DNA of 64,000 bases. Source: a virus. Numbering within the stretch: the stretch's first letter is position 1; each line of letters starts with the position of its first letter. The stretch is taken from positions 62,001 through 126,000 of the IMG/VR virus record IMGVR_UViG_3300007734_000760; one strand, 5' to 3'. Made by a program: the position numbers and the translations under genes. Below are positions 25,694-34,481 of this stretch, one piece after another. The notes under the pieces are model-generated. The model saw only the letters and a program-made list of their open reading frames with translations. It ran no database searches and was not told the origin of the DNA.

Positions 25694-26215
25694 TTATTGT
25701 TGTTTGTTTGTAAATAAAGTTATTAGTTTGTCTAAATAAGTGTTAGCAAATTGAGTACCATACATTATTTTAAAGTCTGGATCTTTTTTGTAAGCGCCCA
25801 TTGTTTCTTTTTTTGCGTTTTTTAATAAAGGAAGTAAAGTATTTAATTTGTCTTCTATAGTATTAAAATCCTCTACTTTACTTGTTATAAATTCTTTTCT
25901 ACCATCATCTGGTAAATTTAATTGATTAAGATATGTAGATGTTTCTTCTTTATTTTCTTTCCATAAATCTTTATGTTCAATACCTTTAGCTTTTTTATGA
26001 AGCTCTTTAGTATTTACTGGTTTAAATCCTCCTAATTTATAGTAGTAATTATGAGCTGTTCCTTTAGCTTTTTTATTTGGATTATAGGCAAATGGTGGAG
26101 CATAATTAGCATCTTCACCTAGGGTAAAAGTAGCTGCACTAGCACCACCTCCAGTAGCACTCATTTCTTTTAATCTTTTATAGACTAAATCTTTAAGTGA
26201 ACTTTTATTTTTCAT
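25694..26215 (-). CDS. Hypothetical head-module protein
   Basis: A 173-residue basic protein. The start has LVYKRLKEMSATGGGASAATFTLGE, then KKAKGTAHNYYYKLGGFK, then Lys/Glu-rich helices. A C-terminal helical pair ends in LDKLITLFTNKQQ. It overlaps the upstream gene by 11 bases, so the two are probably translated together. The SATGGGASAATFTLGEDANYAPPFAYN stretch has a style I associate with marine T4-like head genes. A prohead-core or packaging accessory role is likely but unproven. Confidence 0.65.
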   Translation of the reverse strand: MKNKSSLKDLVYKRLKEMSATGGGASAATFTLGEDANYAPPFAYNPNKKAKGTAHNYYYKLGGFKPVNTKELHKKAKGIEHKDLWKENKEETSTYLNQLNLPDDGRKEFITSKVEDFNTIEDKLNTLLPLLKNAKKETMGAYKKDPDFKIMYGTQFANTYLDKLITLFTNKQQ

Positions 26216-27053
26216 TTGCTTGTTTTAACTCTTCAATTAAGTCACAATATTGTAACAAATTAACAATATTATCATTATTTATTTTATCATTTTTACCTAA
26301 TGTAACTAAAAAATTAAGTGTTTCATTTAATTTAATTTTAGTTACTTCGTTTTTTGTTTTTTTATTTAATGAAATAAGTTCTAATTTCATTTCATTAATT
26401 TTAATATTGTAAAATTCTTTTAATTTAGTTGAATTATCAACTATATTAATAAATTCTTTAAGAATATTTTTTTTATTGCTACTAAAATCTACATATTTAC
26501 TATTAAATTTTTCAAGTAATATTTTATAAGTTAAAATACGAGTATCTTTATCTTCGTTTGCTAATTCCTCTATTGTAGTATTAGTATTAGTTTCTTTTTT
26601 AGTATTAGATAAAGTTAAATGTTCTAATATAACTAATTTATTTTCAATTATATTTTCAGTATTAATATTTTGAGATTCAATTAAAGTATAAATAGCAGCT
26701 TGTGTTTTATAATTAGGAAGTTTTGTTTTAAAAAATTCTTCTAAATTATAATAGTTTTTAATTTCTTTAATTAAATTATACTTTTGTTTTTTTAAAGCAG
26801 TTTTATTTAACTGTTTGGAATTTTCTAATACTGTATTAATAACCATATTAGCTTTACCTTCAGTTAAATTAGTACGTTTAATTAAACTTTCATATAATTT
26901 ATACTCACGTCCTAATTCAGTTTTACTAAAATATTTTTTTAAAATATTCAAAGCTTCAGAATTTTTACCTGATAATGTATCAGTTGTTATTTGTCTAACT
27001 AGAAGTTCAAAAAGAATACCAGTGTTTTTAAATTTTGAATGTTTTATTAACAT
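26205..27053 (-). CDS. Conserved head-module protein between portal and protease
   Basis: A 282-residue helical protein beginning MLIKHSKFKNTGILFELLVRQITTDTLSGK. This start is conserved, as I recall, in proteins next to the portal gene in marine T4-like phages. The rest is Lys/Asn/Glu-rich helix. Position right after the portal suggests a prohead core role such as T4 gp67 or gp68, though those are much smaller and not visibly similar. A weak TATAAATAT-type motif lies upstream near 27069. Confidence 0.65.
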   Translation of the reverse strand: MLIKHSKFKNTGILFELLVRQITTDTLSGKNSEALNILKKYFSKTELGREYKLYESLIKRTNLTEGKANMVINTVLENSKQLNKTALKKQKYNLIKEIKNYYNLEEFFKTKLPNYKTQAAIYTLIESQNINTENIIENKLVILEHLTLSNTKKETNTNTTIEELANEDKDTRILTYKILLEKFNSKYVDFSSNKKNILKEFINIVDNSTKLKEFYNIKINEMKLELISLNKKTKNEVTKIKLNETLNFLVTLGKNDKINNDNIVNLLQYCDLIEELKQANEK

Positions 27054-27091
27054 TTAAGTAGTAGTTTTATTTATAAATATATAACTAATTA

Positions 27092-28957
27092 TTAATCTCG
27101 CAACTGACTTTCATCAAGTAGCGATTCTTTTGATTTATCTATTTGGAATACTAGTTTTTTTTCAATTTCTGTTATAAACTGTTTATTTTTTAAATGAACA
27201 TTTTCATTTAACGATTTACTATTATAATCAGGTTGATCATCAATTTTCATATCTTTTTTACCTAATCTATCTCTACCAAAAGCGTTTTGCTGAGTATTAA
27301 TATTGGATACTTTTTCTTTAGGGCGACCTAAAACACTATCAACTTGATAACCTGCAGGTACATTACCTGGATCTGATATTGCGCGACTTTTACCATATAG
27401 TGATGCTAAGTCATGTGGTGTACCGTATGATTTACCTGTTTCTAATGGATCATTACCTTCTTCTGTTATTTGACCTAAACGGAATTTACGTTTAGCATCT
27501 TGTAAAATTAGATCTCTATATTCATCAAATTGATCTTCACTAAAATGAAATACATTATGATAAATCCAATCTGTAGGTAATAATTGAGCATCCATAATAT
27601 TTTTAGCTAAATCTACTTTTTCTTTCATTAATGCTATACGTTCTTGATCATAAATGATTGACGGAGTAGTTAATGATAATTCAAAATTAGTTAATGTTTC
27701 ACCTTTATATCCTTGAGCATATAAATGAACTAAAGCTATTCTGTACAATTCAGATAATAGTATACGTTGTAATCTATCAATTGTGCGTGCAAAACGAATA
27801 TCCTCCGCAGCTAAGGTTGCTTTACCTGTTAAATCTTTTTCATAACCCATAAATGCTTTAGGAACTTTTAAAGCAGCAAATAATTTATCTCTTAAATATT
27901 CTACATCTTTAATACCATCGTATTCTAAACCTTTAGCAGTATCAATTTTAGTTGTACTATCATTACCACGAACTGGAATGTAAAAATCTTCTAACATGTT
28001 TTGCATGTTATATTTTAAATTATACTCACCAGATTGAGGATCAATATATGGTGTTTTTTTCATTGTAGTAATAGTCTTCTTCATGAAATTTTCCACTTCA
28101 TTTGGAGGAATAGAACCAACATTAATATAAAAAATTCGTTTTTCAGGCGCTCGAGAAATTCTATGTATCAACATAGCATCTTCCATTAGTGTGTATTGTT
28201 TAAACAGTTTACGGGCTGGTTCAATATATGAACGACCATAAGGTAAATAATTAACATCTGTTAATAAACGAAAATGAGCAATTTCATAGTTATCAAAAAA
28301 TATTCCACTTTCTTCTTTATCAGAAGTATTAGGTGTATTATATAATCCTCCACTACTACCTGCATATCCTGTTGGATTAAATTTAAATCTAACAGACATT
28401 GGATTTTCTTTATCATATCCTTCTTGACGTTCAATATGATACGCTGTATAAGGTATAACATTATACACACCAAATTTTTCTGATATTTCTAATTTTAAGA
28501 AAAAATCTCCATATTTACACATTTGGCGAGTCCAAGACCATAAATTAAATTCAATATTTAATATATCATAAAATAAATTATAAAGTATTTTTTGAACATC
28601 ATCATCTGAACTTCTAATTTGTAACACTTCACCTAATTCATTTTTTAATGAACACTCATCTGAAATAATATCTAAAGCTGAAGCTACAATAGCATCAGTG
28701 TCCATTACATCATAATCTGAATACAGTTGGGTTCTTAAATATTGATAATTAACATTTAATTGAGATCCATAAAGTGATGTAGTATTACTAGAATAGATTC
28801 CTTGATATCTATTAAGTAATGAATTTGTTTCATATTTACCACTTCTTTGAATAGAATCAGTGTCTATTACTTTAAGAGTATTTCCACCTTCATTACGTAT
28901 AATTACGTCAGTTGAAAATAATCGTTTTAATCTAGAAAATAAATTTGTATCTGCCAT
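27092..28957 (-). CDS. gp20: Portal vertex protein, T4 gp20-like
   Basis: A 621-residue protein (T4 gp20 is 524). Marks of the family are DYDVMDTDAIVASALDIISDE near residues 80-100, YGDFFLKLEI, the stem and clip parts including LTDVNYLPYGRSYIEPARKLFKQYTLMEDAMLIHRISRAPEKRIFYI, and DLTGKATLAAEDIRFARTIDRLQRI. The C-terminal 110 residues are an extension rich in charged residues. The portal forms the dodecameric gate for DNA at the head vertex and binds the terminase. It follows the terminase gene by 11 bases, as in T4 order 17-20. Confidence 0.95.
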   Translation of the reverse strand: MADTNLFSRLKRLFSTDVIIRNEGGNTLKVIDTDSIQRSGKYETNSLLNRYQGIYSSNTTSLYGSQLNVNYQYLRTQLYSDYDVMDTDAIVASALDIISDECSLKNELGEVLQIRSSDDDVQKILYNLFYDILNIEFNLWSWTRQMCKYGDFFLKLEISEKFGVYNVIPYTAYHIERQEGYDKENPMSVRFKFNPTGYAGSSGGLYNTPNTSDKEESGIFFDNYEIAHFRLLTDVNYLPYGRSYIEPARKLFKQYTLMEDAMLIHRISRAPEKRIFYINVGSIPPNEVENFMKKTITTMKKTPYIDPQSGEYNLKYNMQNMLEDFYIPVRGNDSTTKIDTAKGLEYDGIKDVEYLRDKLFAALKVPKAFMGYEKDLTGKATLAAEDIRFARTIDRLQRILLSELYRIALVHLYAQGYKGETLTNFELSLTTPSIIYDQERIALMKEKVDLAKNIMDAQLLPTDWIYHNVFHFSEDQFDEYRDLILQDAKRKFRLGQITEEGNDPLETGKSYGTPHDLASLYGKSRAISDPGNVPAGYQVDSVLGRPKEKVSNINTQQNAFGRDRLGKKDMKIDDQPDYNSKSLNENVHLKNKQFITEIEKKLVFQIDKSKESLLDESQLRD

Positions 28958-28968
28958 GTTTTATTATT

Positions 28969-30537
28969 TTAAAATAACCATTTTAAATCTTCTGTTTCTC
29001 CATTAATGTCCATAGTATATGGATTATCATTGCCTGAAGCAAAATATGCTCCTTGATATTGAGAAGGTCTTTGTATATTATTTAATGTTGCTTTTGTCAT
29101 TTCAATTCCGTATTGTTTTTGTTTTAATGCTGTATCTCTAACATACATTGCTGTATTATAACACATAACTAAATCGTCATTATATCCTGATTGTGCTTCA
29201 GCTCTACCGTTTTTCCAAATAAAAATTTTCATTTCTTCTATTAAACGTTTTGATCTAATAATCACACTATGGTCTCCTAAGTATTCTCTTCCCTTATTAA
29301 TTACTAAAGGACGAGATTTTAATGACATAGTAAAACCAGGAATCATTTTTGATGTATCTTCATATTTACTAAAATACGAATCAGAAGCGGCTATATCACT
29401 TTTAGGTGAATAATATAAATTTCTATAGTTTCGTTCTTGAATAGCATCTAATGTTGCCCATCCAATACTAGCATTTTCTACTACTAATAATGCTTCATTG
29501 TATTCAGTAGCTATACCAACTAACATATAACCAAATTCTTTTGGAGATAATTGACTTTTAAATTCAGCTACTTGAGCATTTGTTTCTAAATCAAACACAT
29601 GAAATGCTGAAAAGTCTTTTCCATCTCCTCTAGCTACGTCAGCTACTACTAAATAATTTCTTGTATAATCTGGTGATTCCCAAATCCATAAGTTTTTATC
29701 TACACCACGTCTTTCCATTGGTTCTACTATATGAGTAGAAGTCATATATTCAAGATGTTCTGGATAGTAAACTATATCGCCAGATGTTGTAAAATTACAG
29801 TCACATTCTTGGGCTGCTAGTCTAGGATCTCCTAGTTGAGTATCTTGTTTATCTCTCCATGCTTGATCACGTTCAGGATGAACATACCAAGGTAATTTAA
29901 TAGGTAAAAAAGGATTTTCTTGAGCTTCTGCCTTAACCCAAGTTTTATGAAACCAATTACCTGTGCCAAACGGAGTAGATAAAACTATAGCTCCACCACC
30001 GGTAGCTAAAGTTTGTTGAGCTGAAGCCCAAATTGGTTCAATTCCTTCAATAAAAGCAGCCTCATCAATAATTAATAATGAAACAGCTTCTGATCTACCT
30101 GCATCACTCGCAGCTGATGTTGCTTTTATTTGTGAACCGTTATTTAATTTTAATGCTAATTTATTATTTTCATCTGCTGGTATTTTAAGCCATGATGGTA
30201 AATTATCAAACATAAACTTGGTTTTAGTAACCATGTTTTTTGCTGTTTCTTGTTTAGTAGCTATACAAAGAATATTTTTATCTTTATAAAATAGCATTAA
30301 CCACAATGAATAACCTGCTGCTAATGTTGATATGCCTAATTGTCTAGATTTTAATATTAATGAATATGGATTTTCTTTCCATAAATTTAATACTTTAGTT
30401 TGAAATGGATATAAATTAAATATAACTCGTCCTCTTTGAGGATGTTGAATATTACAATATTTACGCATAAAGTGAGCTGGATCTTGAGCACACTTAATGT
30501 ATTCTTCTCTTATTATTTCTTTTAAATCTTGACTCAT
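28969..30537 (-). CDS. gp17: Terminase large subunit, T4 gp17-like
   Basis: A 522-residue packaging motor ATPase with nuclease. I chose the ATG at 30537 (MSQDLKEIIREEY), since it forms an ATGA overlap with the stop of the gene upstream; a frame ten codons longer exists. Walker A is SRQLGIST (about 64-71), Walker B is LLIIDEAAF (158-159 DE), and the coupling motif LSTPFGTGN follows. The RuvC-like nuclease has VVADVARGDGKD (Asp300), VVENASIG (Glu354) and GYNDDLVM near residue 460. All key residues are in place. It pumps and cuts concatemeric DNA at the portal. Confidence 0.96.
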   Translation of the reverse strand: MSQDLKEIIREEYIKCAQDPAHFMRKYCNIQHPQRGRVIFNLYPFQTKVLNLWKENPYSLILKSRQLGISTLAAGYSLWLMLFYKDKNILCIATKQETAKNMVTKTKFMFDNLPSWLKIPADENNKLALKLNNGSQIKATSAASDAGRSEAVSLLIIDEAAFIEGIEPIWASAQQTLATGGGAIVLSTPFGTGNWFHKTWVKAEAQENPFLPIKLPWYVHPERDQAWRDKQDTQLGDPRLAAQECDCNFTTSGDIVYYPEHLEYMTSTHIVEPMERRGVDKNLWIWESPDYTRNYLVVADVARGDGKDFSAFHVFDLETNAQVAEFKSQLSPKEFGYMLVGIATEYNEALLVVENASIGWATLDAIQERNYRNLYYSPKSDIAASDSYFSKYEDTSKMIPGFTMSLKSRPLVINKGREYLGDHSVIIRSKRLIEEMKIFIWKNGRAEAQSGYNDDLVMCYNTAMYVRDTALKQKQYGIEMTKATLNNIQRPSQYQGAYFASGNDNPYTMDINGETEDLKWLF

Positions 30538-30938
30538 ATTGCAACAATAAAACTTAATATTATACAAGCTCCACTAACTATGTAAGATATTATTTTACTT
30601 CTTTTTTGTTTTTTTACTTCTTTTTTAAATAAAATAATTTCTTCATCTTTATTAATTACAAGATTTTTATAATCTATTTCATTTTGTTTAAATAAAATAA
30701 TTTGTTTATGCTGTGTTTTTATAATAGTATCTTGATTTAAAGCAATAAGCATTAAAACAGAAACAGAATCACGAGTAATTACTATTTGATTTTTTAAATA
30801 AGTATAATCGTTTTTTAATAAAAGTGCTTTTTTAAGTGTGATACATGGAACACAACAAATACTATCATTCAAAAGCGTTTGTGAATTCATTAACAACGTT
30901 CCTATTAGAAAGAGTATTAATGCGATTGTGTTCTTCAT
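30534..30938 (-). CDS. Membrane protein, possible spanin or lysis component
   Basis: A 134-residue protein with an N-terminal hydrophobic segment (NTIALILFLIGTLLMNSQ), likely a signal or anchor, then a short Cys-containing stretch (DSICCVPC), a coiled-coil middle, and a C-terminal membrane segment (KIISYIVSGACIILSFIVAI) after a KKEVKKQKRSK basic patch. This layout is common in proteins of Bacteroidota phages that I believe belong to lysis regions. It overlaps the upstream membrane gene by 74 bases in another frame, as spanin pairs often do. No certain lipobox is visible, so the role is inferred. Confidence 0.6.
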   Translation of the reverse strand: MKNTIALILFLIGTLLMNSQTLLNDSICCVPCITLKKALLLKNDYTYLKNQIVITRDSVSVLMLIALNQDTIIKTQHKQIILFKQNEIDYKNLVINKDEEIILFKKEVKKQKRSKIISYIVSGACIILSFIVAI

Positions 30939-31206
30939 TGTATTTAATTTTAAAATTATCTGCTTTTATTTTTAATGCTGTTAATTCTATTTTGTTTTTT
31001 TCTACTTTATCTTTATAAATATTAGTTACTGAATCTAATTTTGTTATTTCATTTTGTTTTAATTTAATATTTAAAAGTAAAGAATCATTTTGTTTATGTA
31101 GTTTATTTAAACTATTTTCTAAATCTGATTTAGGATATTGAAATATAATAATAATAAATAGTATTAATATTAAAATGTATGGCGCTAATATTTTAATTTT
31201 AGCCAC
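30865..31206 (-). CDS. Membrane-anchored coiled-coil protein, i-spanin-like
   Basis: A 113-residue protein starting at a GTG that overlaps the upstream stop (TAGTG). It has one N-terminal membrane segment (APYILILILFIIIIFQY, residues 8-24) followed by an uninterrupted coiled coil (LNKLHKQNDSLLLNIKLKQNEITKLD...). That is the arrangement of inner-membrane spanins such as Rz, and its nested overlap with the next membrane gene supports the idea. Other membrane-anchored coiled-coil proteins would look the same. No endolysin is seen nearby. Confidence 0.6.
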   Translation of the reverse strand: MAKIKILAPYILILILFIIIIFQYPKSDLENSLNKLHKQNDSLLLNIKLKQNEITKLDSVTNIYKDKVEKNKIELTALKIKADNFKIKYNEEHNRINTLSNRNVVNEFTNAFE

Positions 31207-32096
31207 TATTTAATATCAATTATACTAGAAATAATACTTTTTATATCTTCATTTTTATTAATAATCTTTTTATTATTATTAAAAAATTGTTTTAAAGCAG
31301 TCATTTCTTTTTCATATGTTGCATCATCTCCATCTTCATCAGCTTTTTCAATTTTATTCTTTTTCTTTGTTAAAATATCTTTAATTTTATTAAGAGCTTC
31401 TACATCTTTACTAGTATTACTAGGCATCATATCTTTATCTGCTCCAGCGTTAGCAGCAGATATTGCTGCCGCATCCATTTCTTTTTCAATTTCTTCTGGA
31501 CTTTTTTCTGGTTCTAATTCAGGTTCTAATTCAGGTTCAGATTTTTTAGATTCTTCATCATCATCACCATCAAGAAAACTATAATCTGCTTCTTCTGGTT
31601 CTTCAGGAGCATAAGTTTTAGCGTTAGGTTTATTTAAAACATCATTATTAAAAAAATCTGTAAGAATATTACTAACCATAGCTACATCAGTATTTTTTAC
31701 ACCAGTTTCTTTAAGTTTATTCTCTATATTAATTTTAGATATTCCATCTTCTCCTGCTTTTTCAATTAATGATAACATTACATGTTCAACAGTATCAGAA
31801 CTATACAAATCTAACGCTTCTTTAAATTTAGCTTCATTGTTTTTTTTATAAAGATCAGATGGGCGAGCCATTTCTTTAATAGAATTAGCCATTGCTAATT
31901 TTTCTCTAGCAACAACTAAATCTGCTTCAACTTCTTTCTTATCATTAGGATCTTTAACAGTTGGTAATTTAGAACTTAAAGCCGTTATATTTCTATTAGC
32001 ATTATTTGTTTTTATAGTTTTAGCATTTATTTCAGCTGGAGTTAATTCATTTATGATTTGCTCACGAATATATTTATGTAAATCTGTACGTTTCAT
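31206..32096 (-). CDS. Leader-bearing protein with winged-helix-like module
   Basis: A 296-residue acidic protein. The first 17 residues, MKRTDLHKYIREQIINE, form the amphipathic leader ending in I-N-E found on many proteins of this phage. Residues 105-150 (VMLSLIEKAGEDGISKINIENKL...) resemble residues 46-95 of the 136-residue protein at 37006-37416, suggesting a shared winged-helix-like fold. A Glu/Pro-rich repeat (SEPELEPELEPEKSPEE) near residues 188-205 precedes a helical C-terminus. It lies just before the membrane pair and the terminase, so a small-terminase function is possible but unsupported by motifs. Confidence 0.65.
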   Translation of the reverse strand: MKRTDLHKYIREQIINELTPAEINAKTIKTNNANRNITALSSKLPTVKDPNDKKEVEADLVVAREKLAMANSIKEMARPSDLYKKNNEAKFKEALDLYSSDTVEHVMLSLIEKAGEDGISKINIENKLKETGVKNTDVAMVSNILTDFFNNDVLNKPNAKTYAPEEPEEADYSFLDGDDDEESKKSEPELEPELEPEKSPEEIEKEMDAAAISAANAGADKDMMPSNTSKDVEALNKIKDILTKKKNKIEKADEDGDDATYEKEMTALKQFFNNNKKIINKNEDIKSIISSIIDIK

Positions 32097-32119
32097 TAAT
32101 TAGATTTTTGTTATAAATA

Positions 32120-32650
32120 TTATAAATTTAAATAAAATTTTAACTGTCTTAATCTATCCTCCGTAGAACCGGATATAATTCCAAAATTCTTAATTTTACA
32201 TAAATGTTCTGATGTAAGAGATTTAATAGTATAATCAATTTGATTGCGATAATATTCATCAGTAGTGCGTACTTTATTATCTTCTATTGGTACCCCAGCT
32301 GGACTAACATAAAATATCCAATCGTATTCTTGTATAAAATTATTAGCAAAGTATTCAAATTTTAATTTATCACTTTCATTAATAGATTGAGCGTTATTAG
32401 TAAATGCTATTACATCTATAACTGTACGATCTGTAATAATATTATCATTAATTAATTCACTAGCACGTTCAGCTAAGAATATAGTTTGACCTTTTAGTGT
32501 ACTATCTGTATTTAAAGGAATACCTAAATCACGTAAATACTTACTACGTTCAGTAGCAAAAGTATAATCTTTAAATTCAGGTAATTCTTTTAATTTATTT
32601 ACAAGTGTAGTTTTTCCTACGCTTACTGTTCCACAAAATCCTATTTTCAT
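32120..32650 (-). CDS. P-loop NTPase, NadR/AAA_28-like
   Basis: A 176-residue nucleoside-triphosphate-binding protein. Walker A is GTVSVGKTT at residues 7-15. Further marks are FATERSKYLRDLGIP near 32-46, ITDRTVIDVIAFT near 76-88 and DWIFYVSPAGVPIEDNKVR near 114-132, with a Lid-like Arg-rich part. This order matches the AAA_28/NadR-like kinase family found in T4-like phages, which may phosphorylate a nucleoside or cofactor precursor. The substrate cannot be read from sequence. It stands before the leader-bearing gene at 31206 and after a small inverted repeat at about 32672-32689. Confidence 0.8.
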   Translation of the reverse strand: MKIGFCGTVSVGKTTLVNKLKELPEFKDYTFATERSKYLRDLGIPLNTDSTLKGQTIFLAERASELINDNIITDRTVIDVIAFTNNAQSINESDKLKFEYFANNFIQEYDWIFYVSPAGVPIEDNKVRTTDEYYRNQIDYTIKSLTSEHLCKIKNFGIISGSTEDRLRQLKFYLNL

Positions 32651-32699
32651 AACTTAATATAATTTAATATACGAATAAATTTCGTATAAGCCAAGTAAC

Positions 32700-32939
32700 T
32701 TATAATTCTTGTATGTAAATCATAAAATCTTTTATAATTTCTTGTTTTTTAGGTGACGCGTTTAATATAGCTTCTTTAAGAATCATAGACATATCTCTTT
32801 TAGATTCAACTATAAGTTGTTTAAGAGAATTTAAAGTAGACTCAGCTAAAACTAAATCTACTTCTCCTCCATAATAATCTTCTAAATCATTAAGATATAA
32901 AGTAATATATTTATTTAATTTATTTGATGAATCGTTCAT
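32700..32939 (-). CDS. Small hypothetical helical protein
   Basis: A 79-residue helical protein (LNKYITLYLNDLEDYYGGEVDLVLAE). No family recognised. It overlaps the end of the DUF6884-like gene by 20 bases, implying coupled translation, and lies downstream of the MoxR-VWA block. Function unknown. Confidence 0.55.
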   Translation of the reverse strand: MNDSSNKLNKYITLYLNDLEDYYGGEVDLVLAESTLNSLKQLIVESKRDMSMILKEAILNASPKKQEIIKDFMIYIQEL

Positions 32940-33396
32940 ATATAATTTTTTTAATATGTTTAAATATTTCGTTTAATTTATTTATTTGACTATTTAACCA
33001 CTGGAGGCGTTCACCCATTCTTTTACCATCCATAGGTGATTCAGTATTAGTAATATAACTTATAAGTGGTTTCATATACTCACTACCTGTTAAAAATATG
33101 AATTGATCTTTTTCTAAATTAAGATCTTGATTTTTCATTTGTTTAATTACTTCATCAGCCCACATTTTTTTTTCTTCAGATGACATTTCTTTAAGAGTTT
33201 TATCATATGGTTCTAATACTTTAGTTAATGGTATTAAATGATGTTTAGCAGATAATATAAACATTTTATCTGGTTGTAATGATTTACCGTACTCTAATGT
33301 TTTTCTAAACATAGGTGATGCTGAGTATAAATCTTGAGCCTGTGACGGTTTATCTAATTTAGATTTAGTACAACTTAAAAGTACAATTTTTGCCAT
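32920..33396 (-). CDS. DUF6884-like protein
   Basis: A 158-residue protein starting MAKIVLLSCTKSKLDKPSQAQDLYSASPMFRK, then FILSAKHHLIPLTKVLEPYDKTL and FLTGSEYMKPL. The SCTKSK start and SAKHHLI motif are marks of the DUF6884 family found in phages and bacteria, with a fold reminiscent of nucleoside-binding or YaaA-type proteins; the biochemical role is not known to me. An ATATTTATAAT motif overlaps the stop of the preceding gene at 33408-33418, so it may have its own promoter. Confidence 0.8.
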   Translation of the reverse strand: MAKIVLLSCTKSKLDKPSQAQDLYSASPMFRKTLEYGKSLQPDKMFILSAKHHLIPLTKVLEPYDKTLKEMSSEEKKMWADEVIKQMKNQDLNLEKDQFIFLTGSEYMKPLISYITNTESPMDGKRMGERLQWLNSQINKLNEIFKHIKKIIYERFIK

Positions 33397-33407
33397 ATAT
33401 AATGTTT

Positions 33408-33418
33408 ATTATAAATAT
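33408..33418 (-). promoter_or_regulatory. ATATTTATAAT promoter-like motif
   Basis: Coding-strand ATATTTATAAT 12 bases before the DUF6884-like start; overlaps the final base of the preceding gene's stop. Confidence 0.45.
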
Positions 33419-34479
33419 TATATAGAATGAATAGTTTTAATTAAATCCGATTTAAATAAATTATTTAAGTGAACTGTTAAACAATCACATAAAATCTGTT
33501 TATATTCAGGATAAGCAATAACTGTATCTTTTATAAAATCCGTGTAATTTTCATAATTATCATAATATTTTTTGTACTTTTTTAGTTGGGAGTGAGTCAT
33601 ATGATAATTTTTATTATTTGATTTATTACGCACTTCACTAAATTGATTAGCTAAAAATAAAATATATGGTTTAGATATTTCAAATTCACAATTAGCTATT
33701 AATTCTATAGCTATTGAATAATTACTATCATCTGTACTAGATAACATATTATATAAAGTTTTAAATGTATCTAAGTCAATTGTTAATTCTTTATTTATTT
33801 CTTTGTTTAATGTATTATCTAATATTAGATCTAATTTTTTTACTTCTACTAAATTTAGTAAATCTAAAAATAAATCAATTGAATCAAATGCTTTTTTATT
33901 ACCATGAGATTTATCAATAGTATAACCTTCTATACTTGGACAATTAAGTAAATCTTTTAATTTAGAATTATGATGTATGTCCTTATGTTTAATTATAAAA
34001 CCCTTTGTAGGTGGTACATAATCATCTTTTGAAGTACCATATCTATTATCTTCTAATATGCTATATCCACTACCTTTAGGATGTATAAAAGATTTATAAT
34101 TATTTACTAATAAATCATAAGGTATAATATACCATATCTCAGCTTTTTTATAATTAGAATCTGTATGAAAATAATAATTTTTTATAAATTCTTCATTAAT
34201 TATTAATGTATCAACTATATTAGATTTTCTAGTAAGTGTTATATTTAATTTATTTTCACTAATATAGTTTTTTAATTTATATGATGGTAGTGTAGATAGT
34301 GATGTTAAATAAACATTTGAATTATCTTTTAATTTATTATTTTTAGATTTTTCAATAATATTACATATTTTTTCTTCATAATCTTTAGATATTATATCTA
34401 CAATATTACTACTATATCCCCTAGTAAATTTATTTGCGCTGTTATCAACCCACAGCATTTGATATTTATTTTCTTCCAT
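33418..34479 (-). CDS. Hypothetical protein next to MoxR ATPase
   Basis: A 353-residue Asn/Lys/Tyr-rich protein. It starts WVDNSANKFTRGYSSN after a short tail, then INEEFIKNYYFHTDSNYKKAEIWYIIPYDLL, a helical middle and a C-terminal helix-rich part. No known motif. It begins two bases after the stop of the AAA+ ATPase gene, and with that gene and the VWA gene forms one gene set. In such sets the third member may be the substrate or adaptor of the MoxR-VWA pair; this is inference from order. Confidence 0.6.
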   Translation of the reverse strand: MEENKYQMLWVDNSANKFTRGYSSNIVDIISKDYEEKICNIIEKSKNNKLKDNSNVYLTSLSTLPSYKLKNYISENKLNITLTRKSNIVDTLIINEEFIKNYYFHTDSNYKKAEIWYIIPYDLLVNNYKSFIHPKGSGYSILEDNRYGTSKDDYVPPTKGFIIKHKDIHHNSKLKDLLNCPSIEGYTIDKSHGNKKAFDSIDLFLDLLNLVEVKKLDLILDNTLNKEINKELTIDLDTFKTLYNMLSSTDDSNYSIAIELIANCEFEISKPYILFLANQFSEVRNKSNNKNYHMTHSQLKKYKKYYDNYENYTDFIKDTVIAYPEYKQILCDCLTVHLNNLFKSDLIKTIHSI

Positions 34480-34481
34480 AA

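Noticed and set aside
30538-30567. Ten-codon longer start of the terminase
   Set aside because: The ATGA junction at 30537 is the typical coupling seen across this genome, and the extra codons (MYNIKFYCCN) look random.
31206-32096. Small terminase subunit
   Set aside because: Its position before the large terminase is suggestive, but the leader and winged-helix-like part give no specific support, and two membrane genes lie between them.
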